From NCBI GenBank assembly GCA_016714685.1, contig JADKCH010000001.1:186001-250000 (forward strand): 64,000 nt of DNA, written 5' to 3'. This document shows positions 50,592 through 59,765 of the stretch, in pieces. How positions within the stretch are numbered: position 1 is the first letter of the stretch; every line of letters starts with the position of its first letter. This stretch comes from Candidatus Geothrix odensensis. GTDB taxonomy: Bacteria; Acidobacteriota; Holophagae; Holophagales; Holophagaceae. The notes below the pieces were generated by a model. It saw only the letters and a list, made by a program, of their open reading frames with translations. It searched no databases and was not told where the DNA came from. The translations under genes were made by a program, and so were the position numbers.

Positions 50592-51440
50592 ATGTTCCAT
50601 CCCCCGCATCCTGAAACCTACCGCGAGCAGCTGGGCGCCTTCCTCCGCGAGGACTGGGGCACCCAGGACTGGACCACGGCCGCCGTGCCGGACCGGCCGA
50701 TGACGGCCCGCGTCGTCGCCAAGGGCGATCTGGTGTTGGCGGGACTGCCGGTGGCGCGGGAGGTCTTCCGCCTCACCGAGCCCGCCCTGGCCGTGTCCTT
50801 GAAGTGCGAGGATGGCCAGCGGGTGGTCAAGGGGACGGAGGTGCTGCGCATCGAGGGCTCCAGCCACGGGATCCTGCTGGCCGAGCGGGTGATGCTGAAC
50901 CTGCTGCAGCGGCTCTCGGGCACGGCGACGCTCACGCGCAGGTTCGTGGACGCCATCGAGGGCACCGGCGCCCGCATCCTCGACACCCGCAAGACCACGC
51001 CGGGCCTGAAGCTGCTGGAGAAGTACGCCGTGCGCTGCGGGGGCGGCGTGAACCACCGGCTCACCCTGGGCGATGGCGTGCTGCTCAAGGAGAACCACCT
51101 GGCGGCGGCAGGCGGTGTCCGCGCCGCGGTGGAGGCCGCGCGCCGGGCCGCGCCGAACCTCGTGAAGATCGAGGTGGAGGCCGAGACCCTGGGCCAGCTC
51201 AAGGCCTGCCTGGAGCTTCCGGAGGTGGATGGCGTGCTCCTGGACAACATGAGCCTGGAGCAGATGCGGGAGGCCGTGGCCCTGCGGGACCGCAGCGGAC
51301 GGCGCCTCTTCCTGGAGGCCAGCGGCAACCTCAGCCTGGACCGGGCCCGGGCCGTGGCCGAGACCGGCGTGGACTTCCTCAGCGTGGGGGCCCTCACTCA
51401 CAGCGCCCCCGCGGTGGACCTCAGCCTGCGGATGGACTGA
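50592..51440 (+). CDS. nadC: Nicotinate-nucleotide diphosphorylase (carboxylating)
   Basis: A 282-residue quinolinate phosphoribosyltransferase, the last step making nicotinate mononucleotide in de novo NAD synthesis. The start ATG at 50592 has GGAG upstream. Motifs are AERVMLNLLQRLSGTATLTR, LDTRKTTPGLKLLEKYAV, GGGVNHRLTLGDGVLLKENH and LEASGNLSLDRAR, with VDFLSVGALTHSA near the end; basic residues in these segments bind quinolinate and PRPP. nadA and nadB are not in the window. Confidence 0.95.
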   Translation: MFHPPHPETYREQLGAFLREDWGTQDWTTAAVPDRPMTARVVAKGDLVLAGLPVAREVFRLTEPALAVSLKCEDGQRVVKGTEVLRIEGSSHGILLAERVMLNLLQRLSGTATLTRRFVDAIEGTGARILDTRKTTPGLKLLEKYAVRCGGGVNHRLTLGDGVLLKENHLAAAGGVRAAVEAARRAAPNLVKIEVEAETLGQLKACLELPEVDGVLLDNMSLEQMREAVALRDRSGRRLFLEASGNLSLDRARAVAETGVDFLSVGALTHSAPAVDLSLRMD

Positions 51441-51492
51441 GCGGCGACCTCAGGACATGATGAAGGCCTCAAGTCACGAGGCAGGAGGTCCT

Positions 51493-53706
51493 ATGCGTTC
51501 CATGCGATGGGGTGGCGTTCTGGCGGCCCTGGTTCTGATAGGCTCACTGTGGGCGCAGGAAACCCGGCCCATGACCTTCATGGATGTCATGGAGATGCGG
51601 AGCGTGGGTGGCGGCTCCCTGTCGCCGGATGGCGCACGGGTGGTCTACACCGTGAGCCTCCCTCACTGGAAATCCGGGAAGAACTACACGGATGTCTTCG
51701 TGGCGGATGCGGCCAGCGGCGTCGCGCGGCAGATGACCTTCACCCGCGAAAAGAACGAGACCGGCCCCCAGTGGGCGCGGGATGGCCGGCGCTTCGCCTT
51801 CCTCAGCGACCGCGAGGGCAGCCAGCAGGTGTACCTCATGGCCGTGGAGGGCGGCGAGGCCCGCAAGCTCACGGAGGCCAAGGATGGCGTCCACGCCTTC
51901 GCCTTCAGCCGGGATGGGAAGTGGCTGGCCTTCAGCGCCGGCAAGGCCGAGGACCGGCAGCTGTCGCTGGTGGACCTGGCTTCCGAGGACTTGACCGTCA
52001 CCGCGTTGCCCAAGCACGCCACGCCCATCCGCGACTTCGCCTTTGCCGAGGATGGCGGTCGCCTCTTCTTCACCAGCCCCGACCGGCTGGACAAGGACGA
52101 TGTGAAGCGCAAGGAGAAGAAGTTCGACGTGCGCCTCGCGGACCCGGAGCAGGCGCCGGTCCACCTCTGGTCCCTCGATCTGAAGGACAAGGCGGAGAAG
52201 CGCTGGACCGAGGGCGCGGGCTTCACGGTCGCGGCCTTCCAGCTGTCCAAGGATGGCCGCTGGGCCTCGTACCGGGCCCTGCCCACGGTCCGCCGCCTCG
52301 GAGACATCACGCAGGAGGAGGCCAGCCTGCACCTGTTGGACCTGGGCACGGGCAAGGCCCGCATGGTGCTGGAGAAGTACGCCCGGTTCTCCGCCTTCTC
52401 TCCGGACGGGCAGTGGCTGGTCTATGCCGCGCCCGAGCGCTTCGAGCGCCTGCGCAACGGGAAGCTGTGGGTGGCGCCCACGGCCGGCGGCCCGGCGAAG
52501 AACCTGCTGGCCGGGAGGGACCTGAGCGTGTCCGCCGCCAGCTGGAGCGAGGACTCCCGGACCCTCTACTTCACCGAAGCCGTGGGCGTGGACCAGCACC
52601 TCTTCGCGGTGTCGGTGGCGGACGGGGCGCTGACCCAGCTGACGAAGCAGACCGGCGTCCTGGCGGGCGGCTACCACCCTGAAGCGAAGGCCTTCCTGCT
52701 GACCTACAGCCATCCCAGAAAGCCCATGGATCTGTATGTGGCGAAGCCAGAGACCGTGGGCTCCGCGGCGGCCTGGGTGAAAGTGTCCGACTCGAATCCC
52801 CAGGTGGCGAAGCTGGCACTCGGCAGCACGGAGACCGTGCGCTGGAAGGCCAGGGATGGCGTTGAGGTGGAGGGTCTGCTCATCAAGCCTCTGGGCTATG
52901 AGAAGGGCCGGCGCTATCCCCTCATCGTGCAGCTGCACGGAGGGCCCGCCGGGGCGGACATGAACACGTTCCAGGGCCGCTACGTGACCTATCCCCACGT
53001 CTACGCCGCCGCAGGCTATGCGGTGCTCCAGCCCAACTACCGGGGCTCGACGAACTACGGGGAGGCCTTCACCCGCCAGATCGGCGGCAACTTCATGCGT
53101 CTGTCCTACGGCGACATCATCAGTGGTGTGGACCACCTGATCCGGGAGGGCATCGCCGACCCGGACCGGCTCGGCATGATGGGCTGGAGCGCCGGCGGGC
53201 ACCTGTCCAGCTGGACGCTCACCCAGACCGACCGCTTCAAGGCCATCAGCACCGGAGCGGGCGCCGTGAACTGGATCTCGATGTATGCCGAGAGCGACGT
53301 GCAGAGCGTCCGCGAGTTCTACCTGGGCGGGCAGCCCTACGATGCCTGGGACGCCTTCGTGAACGAATCGGCCCTGAAGTACGTCAAGAACGCGAAGACA
53401 CCGACCCTCATCCACGTGGGGGAGGCCGACCAGCGCGTGCCCAAGCCCCAGAGCGACGAGCTCTACATGGCCCTCAAGAAGCTGGGCGTCCCCGTGGAGT
53501 ACATCGTGTATCCCGGCATGCCCCACGGCCTGACCGAGCCGCGCTACCAGCTGGTGAAGATGGTCAGCGAGTTCCACTGGTTCGAGAAGTGGATCAAGGG
53601 CAGGCCGGACTGGTTCGACTGGAAGGCGCTCTTGGATACGCTGCCAGCCGATGCTGAGGCCAAGCCTGAAACGCCCGCAGGCTCCGCCGCTTCGCGGCGG
53701 AGATAA
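51493..53706 (+). CDS. S9 family peptidase, dipeptidyl/acylaminoacyl-peptidase type, exported
   Basis: A 737-residue protein. The ATG at 51493 has a strong AGGAGG site and opens a signal peptide (WGGVLAALVLIGSLWAQE); an in-frame ATG at 51457 is less likely. A WD40-like propeller spans about residues 35-430 (SPDGARVVYTVS, WARDGRRFAFLSDREG, FSRDGKWLAFSAG). The hydrolase domain has GMMGWSAGGHLSSW (nucleophile), GEADQRVPKPQS (acid) and PGMPHGLTEP (histidine). The GWSAGG form groups with S9C/S9B peptidases rather than the prolyl oligopeptidases elsewhere in the window. It lies 52 bp after nadC and ends at a terminator. Confidence 0.92.
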   Translation: MRSMRWGGVLAALVLIGSLWAQETRPMTFMDVMEMRSVGGGSLSPDGARVVYTVSLPHWKSGKNYTDVFVADAASGVARQMTFTREKNETGPQWARDGRRFAFLSDREGSQQVYLMAVEGGEARKLTEAKDGVHAFAFSRDGKWLAFSAGKAEDRQLSLVDLASEDLTVTALPKHATPIRDFAFAEDGGRLFFTSPDRLDKDDVKRKEKKFDVRLADPEQAPVHLWSLDLKDKAEKRWTEGAGFTVAAFQLSKDGRWASYRALPTVRRLGDITQEEASLHLLDLGTGKARMVLEKYARFSAFSPDGQWLVYAAPERFERLRNGKLWVAPTAGGPAKNLLAGRDLSVSAASWSEDSRTLYFTEAVGVDQHLFAVSVADGALTQLTKQTGVLAGGYHPEAKAFLLTYSHPRKPMDLYVAKPETVGSAAAWVKVSDSNPQVAKLALGSTETVRWKARDGVEVEGLLIKPLGYEKGRRYPLIVQLHGGPAGADMNTFQGRYVTYPHVYAAAGYAVLQPNYRGSTNYGEAFTRQIGGNFMRLSYGDIISGVDHLIREGIADPDRLGMMGWSAGGHLSSWTLTQTDRFKAISTGAGAVNWISMYAESDVQSVREFYLGGQPYDAWDAFVNESALKYVKNAKTPTLIHVGEADQRVPKPQSDELYMALKKLGVPVEYIVYPGMPHGLTEPRYQLVKMVSEFHWFEKWIKGRPDWFDWKALLDTLPADAEAKPETPAGSAASRRR

Positions 53707-53728
53707 CCCACCTCGATGGATTCGAAAA

Positions 53729-53757
53729 GAAGAAGCCCGGCTTTGCCGGGCTTCTTC
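53729..53757 (+). terminator. Terminator after the S9 peptidase gene
   Basis: Perfect 13-bp stem GAAGAAGCCCGGC / GCCGGGCTTCTTC with loop TTT, 23 bases past the stop. Confidence 0.8.
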
Positions 53758-53759
53758 GC

Positions 53760-53795
53760 GGGGGTCCGGGGGTATGCGCGCAGCGCGGGACCCCC
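53760..53795. repeat. GGGGGTCC/GGACCCCC hairpin
   Basis: Arms GGGGGTCC (53760-53767) and GGACCCCC (53788-53795) enclose a loop containing GCGCGCAGCGC. It lies between the convergent peptidase and TolC-like genes and resembles the hairpin at 15493-15533. Confidence 0.5.
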
Positions 53796-53801
53796 GGATG
53801 A

Positions 53802-55334
53802 TTATTTGACTTCCAGCTTCCGGGCTTCCAGCAGGTGGCCCAGCGCCTTCTCCAGGGCGGTGACGGCCTTGGCGTAGGTGATCTGGGACTGGAGCTCGTT
53901 GCTCTTGGCGGTGTCGAGGTCGTTCTGCTTGGTGAGCACCAGGAAGTTGGTGCTCATGCCGTTCTCGAATTTCTTCTGCTCGGCCTCGAGATCCTTCTCG
54001 CGGAAGAACCGCGTCTTCTCCGCGGCGGCCACGCCCTTGGCGGAGGCTTCGACATTGCGGAAGGCCTGGCGCGTCTCCAGCGTGATGCCCAGCTCCAGGT
54101 CGCGCAGGCTCAGCTCGCTCTGGCGGCGGTTGGCCCGGGCCTGGGCCTGGCTGCCGCGGGCGGCCCGGTTCTGGAGGGGAAGGGCGAACTGGAGACCCAC
54201 GGTGTAGCCGGGGTAGTTCGCCTTAGTGAGGTCCTTGTTCACCGCGGTGAGGCCCTCCGAGGGGATCTGGGAGGCCGCGTTGCCGTTGTAGGTGGCGAAG
54301 GCGTCCAGCTGCGGCAAGGTGCGGTTGCCCGAGGCGGTCTCGAGGATCTGCTTGGATTCCAGATCCAGGCGGGCGCTCTTGAGTTCAAGGCGACTGGCCA
54401 GAGCCTGCTTCTCGGCGGCGCCCTCGTCCATGGCCAGGGGCTTCACGCTGGGGGCATCCACCATTTCCAGGCCCGAGGGGCGTTCAGTGGAGGGATAGAG
54501 TGCACGGATGAGGGCGTCCTTCGCGTTCAGCAGCTGGGCCTCGGCGGCGATGATGTCCTGCTCGCGCTGCGCCACGGAGGCCTCGGAGGAGGTGACCTCG
54601 ATGGGGGCCAGGGTGCCCACCTCCACGCGGATCTGGTTCTCCTTGAGCTGCTTCTGGGCCAGGGAGAGGGCCTGCTGCTTGTTCCCGAGGTTGCGCTGGG
54701 CGAAGACCACGTCCCAGTAGAGGGTCTCGGTGCTGGCCACCAGGTCGATGATGGCCTTCTGGAAACTGAAATCAGCGGCCTGGGCGTTCTTCCGGGCCAC
54801 GATGAGGCGGCTCTCCGTGGCATCGCGGCCGAAGCCCTTCAGCAGGCTCTGGGTGTAGGTGGCGGAGAAGCTGCCGTCGTAGGGGTTCGTGGTGAAGGGC
54901 TGTTCCACCCCGCCGTTCACGGTGCCCTTGCGGAAAGAGTAGGTGGGGTTGTAGTTCAGGCTCAGGTTGCCGCCCCAGCCGAAGGCCTTGGTGGAACCGA
55001 CCGAGAGGCTCCGGTAGAAGGTGGTCGACTCGGAGGAGACGAAGGGGCCGCCGGGGGTGGTCTGGCTGCGGCTGGCGTCCTGGGTCTTGCTCAGGTTGAT
55101 GCTGCTCGACAGATTCCAGTCGAAGGTGCCCTGTTCGATGAGCACCCCGGCGCGGGTGAAGTCGCGGGTCTCGCTGGCGATCTGCACCTGGAGGTTGTTC
55201 TTCAGGGAGGTCTCGATGGCCCCCTGGAGCGTCAGCTTCGTGGGTGCGCCCGCGGGGGACTGGACCTTGGGAGCCTCCTGGGCCACCAGGGAGAAGGCCA
55301 CCAGCAGGGCCGGGAAGATCGGGAGACGCGTCAT
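53802..55334 (-). CDS. TolC-family outer-membrane efflux protein
   Basis: A 510-residue protein from the ATG at 55334, with AAGGAG well spaced upstream. The signal peptide is LPIFPALLVAFSLVAQE. Two outer-membrane-efflux repeats of about 200 residues follow, each with long amphipathic helices (for example ELSLRDLELGITLETRQAFR, and NDLDTAKSNELQSQITYAKA near the end), and short beta segments such as SATYTQSLLKGFG. It would form the trimeric outer channel of a tripartite pump or type I exporter. No adaptor or transporter gene is adjacent; the MacAB-like operon at 11281-16761 lacks a channel and is a possible partner. Confidence 0.9.
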   Translation of the reverse strand: MTRLPIFPALLVAFSLVAQEAPKVQSPAGAPTKLTLQGAIETSLKNNLQVQIASETRDFTRAGVLIEQGTFDWNLSSSINLSKTQDASRSQTTPGGPFVSSESTTFYRSLSVGSTKAFGWGGNLSLNYNPTYSFRKGTVNGGVEQPFTTNPYDGSFSATYTQSLLKGFGRDATESRLIVARKNAQAADFSFQKAIIDLVASTETLYWDVVFAQRNLGNKQQALSLAQKQLKENQIRVEVGTLAPIEVTSSEASVAQREQDIIAAEAQLLNAKDALIRALYPSTERPSGLEMVDAPSVKPLAMDEGAAEKQALASRLELKSARLDLESKQILETASGNRTLPQLDAFATYNGNAASQIPSEGLTAVNKDLTKANYPGYTVGLQFALPLQNRAARGSQAQARANRRQSELSLRDLELGITLETRQAFRNVEASAKGVAAAEKTRFFREKDLEAEQKKFENGMSTNFLVLTKQNDLDTAKSNELQSQITYAKAVTALEKALGHLLEARKLEVK

Positions 55335-55481
55335 CACCACTCCTTGAAGATCGAAAAGAGCCGCCACAGGGACAGGCTGCCTACGGACAAGTCCAGCCCC
55401 CGGTTTAGATTAACTCCAGCCAGCAGGATCTCTCCCTCGCAACTTGAGGGCAAGGGCTATTTCACCGACTGTTGAAAATCT

Positions 55482-56621
55482 TCACTTCAACAACTCCCGG
55501 GCGATGACCATGCGCTGGATCTCGCTGGTGCCCTCATAGATGGTGGTGACGCGCACATCGCGATACAGGCGCTCGACCAGGTACTCCTGCGAGTAGCCGT
55601 AGCCGCCGTGGATCTGCACGGCCCGGTCGCAGAGCCAGACGGCGCTCTCCGTGGTGAACAGCTTGGCGGTGGCGGCCTCGACGGTGCAGGACTTCCCCGC
55701 CTCCTTGAGTGACGCGGCGCGATAGACCAGCAGGCGGGAGGCCTGGAGGCGGGCCTCCATCTCGGCGAGGTAGGTCTGGATCATCTGGTGCTCGCCGATG
55801 GGCTTGCCGAAGGAGATGCGGGCCTTGGCGTAGGCCACGCTCTCGTCCATGGCCCGCTGGGCGATGCCGAGGGCCTGGGCCGCGATGCCGATGCGGCCGC
55901 CATCCAAACCCCCGAAGGCCACCTTGAGGCCATCCCCGGGCTTGCCCAGCAGGGCATCCTCGGGGACGAATGCGTCCTCCAGGGCCACCATCACGGTCTT
56001 GCTGGAGCGCAGGCCCATCTTGGCCTCGGGGCGGCCCATGACCACGCCGGGCTGGTCGGCATCCAGGATGAAGGCGCTGATGCCCTTCTTGCCCTTGTCG
56101 GGGTCGGTGCGGGCCATGGTGACGAAATAGCGCCCCACGCCCCCATTGGTGATCCAGGCCTTGGCGCCGTTCAGCCGCCAGCCGCCATCCACCCTGGTGG
56201 CCCGGGTCTTGAGCGCCGCCGCGTCAGAGCCGGCGTCGGGCTCCGTGAGCATGAAGCCGCCCAGCACCTCGCCGCTGGCCAGGGGCTTCAGGTATCGCTG
56301 CTTCTGGGCCTCGGTCCCGAAGGACAGGATGGGGGCGCAGGCCACGGAGTTGTTCACGCTCATGGTCACGGCCACGGAGGCGTCCGAGTAGGCGATCTGC
56401 TCCAGGGCCAGGATGTAGCTGAGGAAGTCCACGCCGGCGCCGCCGAAGGACTCCGGCACGGTCATCCCCAGGAAGCCCATCTCGCCGAGCTGCTGCACGA
56501 TCGCCTTCGGAAACTCGCCGCTGGCATCCCGCCCGGCGGCCCCTGGCTCGATCTCGGCCATGGCGAAGTCCTTCGCGGCTTCGCGGATGGCGGACTGGTC
56601 CTCAGTGAACTGGGGGAACAT
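55482..56621 (-). CDS. Acyl-CoA dehydrogenase (short-chain/butyryl type)
   Basis: A 379-residue FAD enzyme introducing the alpha-beta double bond into acyl-CoA. The ATG at 56621 is favoured because GGAG lies 5 bases upstream; the frame also opens with a GTG at 56627. Motifs are LTEPDAGSDAAALKT, AWITNGG, RISFGKPIGEHQMIQ and the catalytic-base segment TIYEGTSEIQRMV (Glu). Helix text QIHGGYGYSQEYLVERLYRD is typical of the short/medium-chain group. Electron-transfer flavoprotein genes are not in the window. It is separated from the TolC-like gene by about 150 bp. Confidence 0.94.
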   Translation of the reverse strand: MFPQFTEDQSAIREAAKDFAMAEIEPGAAGRDASGEFPKAIVQQLGEMGFLGMTVPESFGGAGVDFLSYILALEQIAYSDASVAVTMSVNNSVACAPILSFGTEAQKQRYLKPLASGEVLGGFMLTEPDAGSDAAALKTRATRVDGGWRLNGAKAWITNGGVGRYFVTMARTDPDKGKKGISAFILDADQPGVVMGRPEAKMGLRSSKTVMVALEDAFVPEDALLGKPGDGLKVAFGGLDGGRIGIAAQALGIAQRAMDESVAYAKARISFGKPIGEHQMIQTYLAEMEARLQASRLLVYRAASLKEAGKSCTVEAATAKLFTTESAVWLCDRAVQIHGGYGYSQEYLVERLYRDVRVTTIYEGTSEIQRMVIARELLK

Positions 56622-56751
56622 GGACACTCCGGGGTTTGCCCAAGGTTACCAAGCGCGCGGCCCGTGCCGACCGGGGCTGGAGGGCCCCTGCCCACGAACC
56701 GCAGACCGCGGGTCCGGAGGGCCCGGGAACGCGCGCGGAGACCCCGTGCGG

Positions 56752-58500
56752 TCAGCCTTCCACCAGCGGCAACCGCAGGACGAAGGTGGTGCCGATGCCC
56801 GGCTGGGAAGCCACCGCCAGGGTGCCGCCGAGGTCGTGCATGAGCTGGCGCACGGAGGCGAGGCCCAGGCCCGTGCCGCGGCCCGGCCCCTTGGTGGTGA
56901 AGAAGGGGCTGAAGATCTTCTCCTGCACCTCGGGTGTCATCCCTTCCCCGCTGTCCTCGACCTCCACCCGGGCGATGGGTTTCCCGGCGGACGAGGATCT
57001 CGAGAGGCGGATGAGGATGGTGCCCCCGCGGGGCATGGCATCCCGGGCATTGCCCACCAGGTTCACGAGGATCTGCTCGATCTGGGCGCGGGAGCCCAGG
57101 ACCGGGACCCGGGCCTCGCCCAGCTCAAAGCGGAGGCTGATCTGCCGTCCCAGCAGCATGCGCAGGATGGTCTCCAGGTGGGACAGCTCCTCCCGCAGGC
57201 AGATGACCGTGGGGGGCGCCTCCTCCATGTGCCCGAAGCTCATGAGGCGGCGGGTGAGGGCCGCGGACTGGTCCGCCGCCACCAGGATGTGGTCCAGGTC
57301 CCTGATCTCGGGACTCTGGCCATCCTCCAGCTTCATGCGGGCCAGCTCAGCGCAGGCGCGGACCGTGGCCAGGGTGTTGTTGAGGTCGTGGGCCATGCCC
57401 GCCCCCAGCACGGCCATGGCGTTCATCCGCTCGGTTCTCAGCATGGCGTCCTGCATGTCCTCCAGGTCCTGCGTGCGTTCCAGGACGCGGGTCTCCAGCG
57501 CCACGGACAGGTGCTGCAGGTCCCGCAGGGCGAGGGCGCCCCGGAGCAGTCCGAGGCCAGCCATCACCGAGGCCAGCGCCAGGACGGCGGGATCCAGGCG
57601 GCCTGGGGCCCAGGCCAGGGAGACCAGGACGAGGGCCAGGGACGTGGCGGCGGGCAGCATGGGCAGGACCAGGGCCGCCGGGGAGTGGTCCCGGATCTCC
57701 GAGCTGGGGGGGAGGCCCGGCTCCAGGGAGCGCGGGGCCAGGGGGGCCGCCAGGATGAAGAGGGCCGCGAGGAGGACCAGCAGGTCGACAGGGTCGCCGA
57801 GGTGGTAATCCCCGGTCAGGGCCAGGGGCACCTGAAGGACGACCTGGAGGACGGAGACCCCGAAGCCCAGCGTGATCCAGCCGAGCGGGCCGCGGAAGCG
57901 GGAGGTCTGCCGGGCTCCGAGGTAGGCGCAGATCCCCAGGATCGTGGCATTGCCCAGGAAGAAGATCATCAGAGCCGCGCGCTCGAGGGTCGTCGCCTGG
58001 GACTGATGGAACAGGGGACCCAGGGCGAAGTACCAGCCGAGGAAGAAGGCCGAGGAGGCCGCGCCGAGCCCGTCCAGGCCCTTGCGCCAGCGCTCCGAGC
58101 CCGAGGTGGCGGCCAGGGGCCAGGCCAGGAGCGAGGCGATGATCAGGCCCAGTGAGAGGATGGAGAGCAGGTCCCCCCTGCCGGGGAAGGGCGGCGGGGC
58201 CCCGTGCCGGAACATGTGCAGAGTGGCCCAGCCCTGGTTGATGGCCTGGGCGAAGAGCCCCAGGGAGAACAGCCACCAGCCCCGCCGGGCATCCGGCTCG
58301 CGCCTGGAGCGGGCGAGGGTGAGCAGGCCGGCATGGGCGAAGACCAGGGTGTTCAGGGCGTTCAGGCCCAGGCCCCGGGTGGCGGGGGCGAGGAGGAGGG
58401 TGCCCAGGCCCAGGGAGCCGTAGCCCAGGAGCAGCCATGCCGTGGACCTCGGCCAAGTGCCGAGCTGACCAGGCGGGGGGGCGGTGTCGGGGATGGGCAT
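56752..58500 (-). CDS. Polytopic membrane sensor histidine kinase
   Basis: A 582-residue kinase. The first 340 residues contain about ten hydrophobic helices (for example STAWLLLGYGSLGLGTLLL, WWLFSLGLFAQAINQGW, LLSILSLGLIIASLLAWPL) with no periplasmic domain, so it probably senses within the membrane or through a ligand I cannot name. A short coiled-coil precedes the HisKA domain with His371 in AGMAHDLNNTLATV. The ATPase domain has NLVGNARDAMPRGG, DSGEGMT and GRGTGLGLASV. No response regulator gene is adjacent. The ribosome-binding site is weak. Confidence 0.9.
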   Translation of the reverse strand: MPIPDTAPPPGQLGTWPRSTAWLLLGYGSLGLGTLLLAPATRGLGLNALNTLVFAHAGLLTLARSRREPDARRGWWLFSLGLFAQAINQGWATLHMFRHGAPPPFPGRGDLLSILSLGLIIASLLAWPLAATSGSERWRKGLDGLGAASSAFFLGWYFALGPLFHQSQATTLERAALMIFFLGNATILGICAYLGARQTSRFRGPLGWITLGFGVSVLQVVLQVPLALTGDYHLGDPVDLLVLLAALFILAAPLAPRSLEPGLPPSSEIRDHSPAALVLPMLPAATSLALVLVSLAWAPGRLDPAVLALASVMAGLGLLRGALALRDLQHLSVALETRVLERTQDLEDMQDAMLRTERMNAMAVLGAGMAHDLNNTLATVRACAELARMKLEDGQSPEIRDLDHILVAADQSAALTRRLMSFGHMEEAPPTVICLREELSHLETILRMLLGRQISLRFELGEARVPVLGSRAQIEQILVNLVGNARDAMPRGGTILIRLSRSSSAGKPIARVEVEDSGEGMTPEVQEKIFSPFFTTKGPGRGTGLGLASVRQLMHDLGGTLAVASQPGIGTTFVLRLPLVEG

Positions 58501-58561
58501 GGCGTTCTGGGAGCTTCATCGGTCCCGGCGCGCGCGACCATGAGTCCCCGGCGGGGAGGAT

Positions 58562-59689
58562 TCAGGAGGCCAGGGCCTTCCGGAGCAAGGCCACGGCGGC
58601 CTTGGATCCTTCCCAGTGCATGCGCTCCTGGGCCGCCTCCAGGTCGCACCAGAGGTATTGGCTGTGCTCCAGGGGCTCGAGCCGGACCTGGGCGTCCGGG
58701 GCCACCTCCATGGAGAAGCAGACCTCGGTGTTGAAGCGTGGCTCCGCATCGGGGAAGCGCACGATGGCGGGGTCCACCCAGAAGCTGTGGGATAGCCCGA
58801 GGGGGCGCAGCATCCCCGTGAGCCCGGTCTCCTCCAGCAGCTCCCGATGCGCGGTCTGCTCGGGCGTCTCGCCCGGCTCCATCATGCCGGTGACGCTCTG
58901 CCACCAGAGGCCGTGCTCGGGCACGCGGAGCATCATGAGGACCTCCGGGCCGGCCGCGGTCCGCCGCCAGGTCAGGGCGGAGACGCTGCGGCTGGGTTCC
59001 CGCGCGGGCTGGAGGTCCAGGGCCAGCAGCTCGACGAGGTGGGCCTGGAGGCGGTCAGCGGCCGTCTCCCAGGTGGGGCAGGCCTCGCCCAGGAGGGAAG
59101 CCAGGCTGCACACGCCCTTGTCCGTGAAGCCGCAGGGGGTGATCCAGCGGAAGTGGTCCAGGTTCGGCCGCACGTTGAAGGCGATCCCGTGGGTGCTGAT
59201 CCAACGGCTCAGGTGCAGGCCGATGGCGCCGAGCTTTTCAGGCCCCCGCGGCGTGTCCACCCAGATCCCCGGGGCGCCCTGCAGCCGGTCGGCCACCACG
59301 CCGAAATCCCGCGCCGTGCGGATCATGGCCTCCTCCAGGCCCCGGACGAGGCGGCCCACGTCCTCGCGGCCGCCCCGCAGGTTGCAGATGGGGTAGGCGA
59401 CGATCTGGCCAGGGCCATGGTAGGTCACCTCGCCGCCGCGATCCGTGCGGTGGACGCTGACGCCCTGGGCGCGGAGGAAGTCGTCACTCATGTGGATGTC
59501 GGCGGGCGTGGCGTTGCGGCCCAGGGTGAAGACCGGATCGTGCTCCAGGAGCACCAGCTGGTCCGGCCGGTCTTCGCCGCTCACATGCTCGGCCAGGGCC
59601 TTCTGCATCCGCAGTCCCGCGGGATAGAACACCCGCCCGAAGCGGCGGAGCTGGGCAGGGCGGGGGACGGAGAAACCGAAGGCGACCAT
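58562..59689 (-). CDS. lipB: LipB octanoyltransferase fused to a Nudix hydrolase
   Basis: A 375-residue protein in one uninterrupted frame. Residues 1-220 are LipB, which transfers octanoyl groups from acyl carrier protein to lipoyl domains. It has TDRGGEVTYHGPGQIVAYPI and the catalytic pair Lys152 (EKLGAIGLH) and Cys186 (ITPCGFTD), spaced 34 residues as in the M. tuberculosis enzyme. Residues about 230-375 are a Nudix domain with a complete Nudix box at 268-290 (G-x5-E-x7-REL-x-EE-x-GL). Its likely substrates are nucleoside diphosphate derivatives. The junction is a short proline/arginine linker (LQPAREPSRS). LipB alone is usually about 210-250 residues, so the fusion is unusual. No lipA is nearby. 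Confidence 0.93.
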   Translation of the reverse strand: MVAFGFSVPRPAQLRRFGRVFYPAGLRMQKALAEHVSGEDRPDQLVLLEHDPVFTLGRNATPADIHMSDDFLRAQGVSVHRTDRGGEVTYHGPGQIVAYPICNLRGGREDVGRLVRGLEEAMIRTARDFGVVADRLQGAPGIWVDTPRGPEKLGAIGLHLSRWISTHGIAFNVRPNLDHFRWITPCGFTDKGVCSLASLLGEACPTWETAADRLQAHLVELLALDLQPAREPSRSVSALTWRRTAAGPEVLMMLRVPEHGLWWQSVTGMMEPGETPEQTAHRELLEETGLTGMLRPLGLSHSFWVDPAIVRFPDAEPRFNTEVCFSMEVAPDAQVRLEPLEHSQYLWCDLEAAQERMHWEGSKAAVALLRKALAS

Positions 59690-59765
59690 GGATCGAGTGT
59701 ACCCGGTCGGTCCGGCCCTCAGCTCTGCCTGCTCCTGACCGCCTGCCCTGGGCCATGATGGAGCC

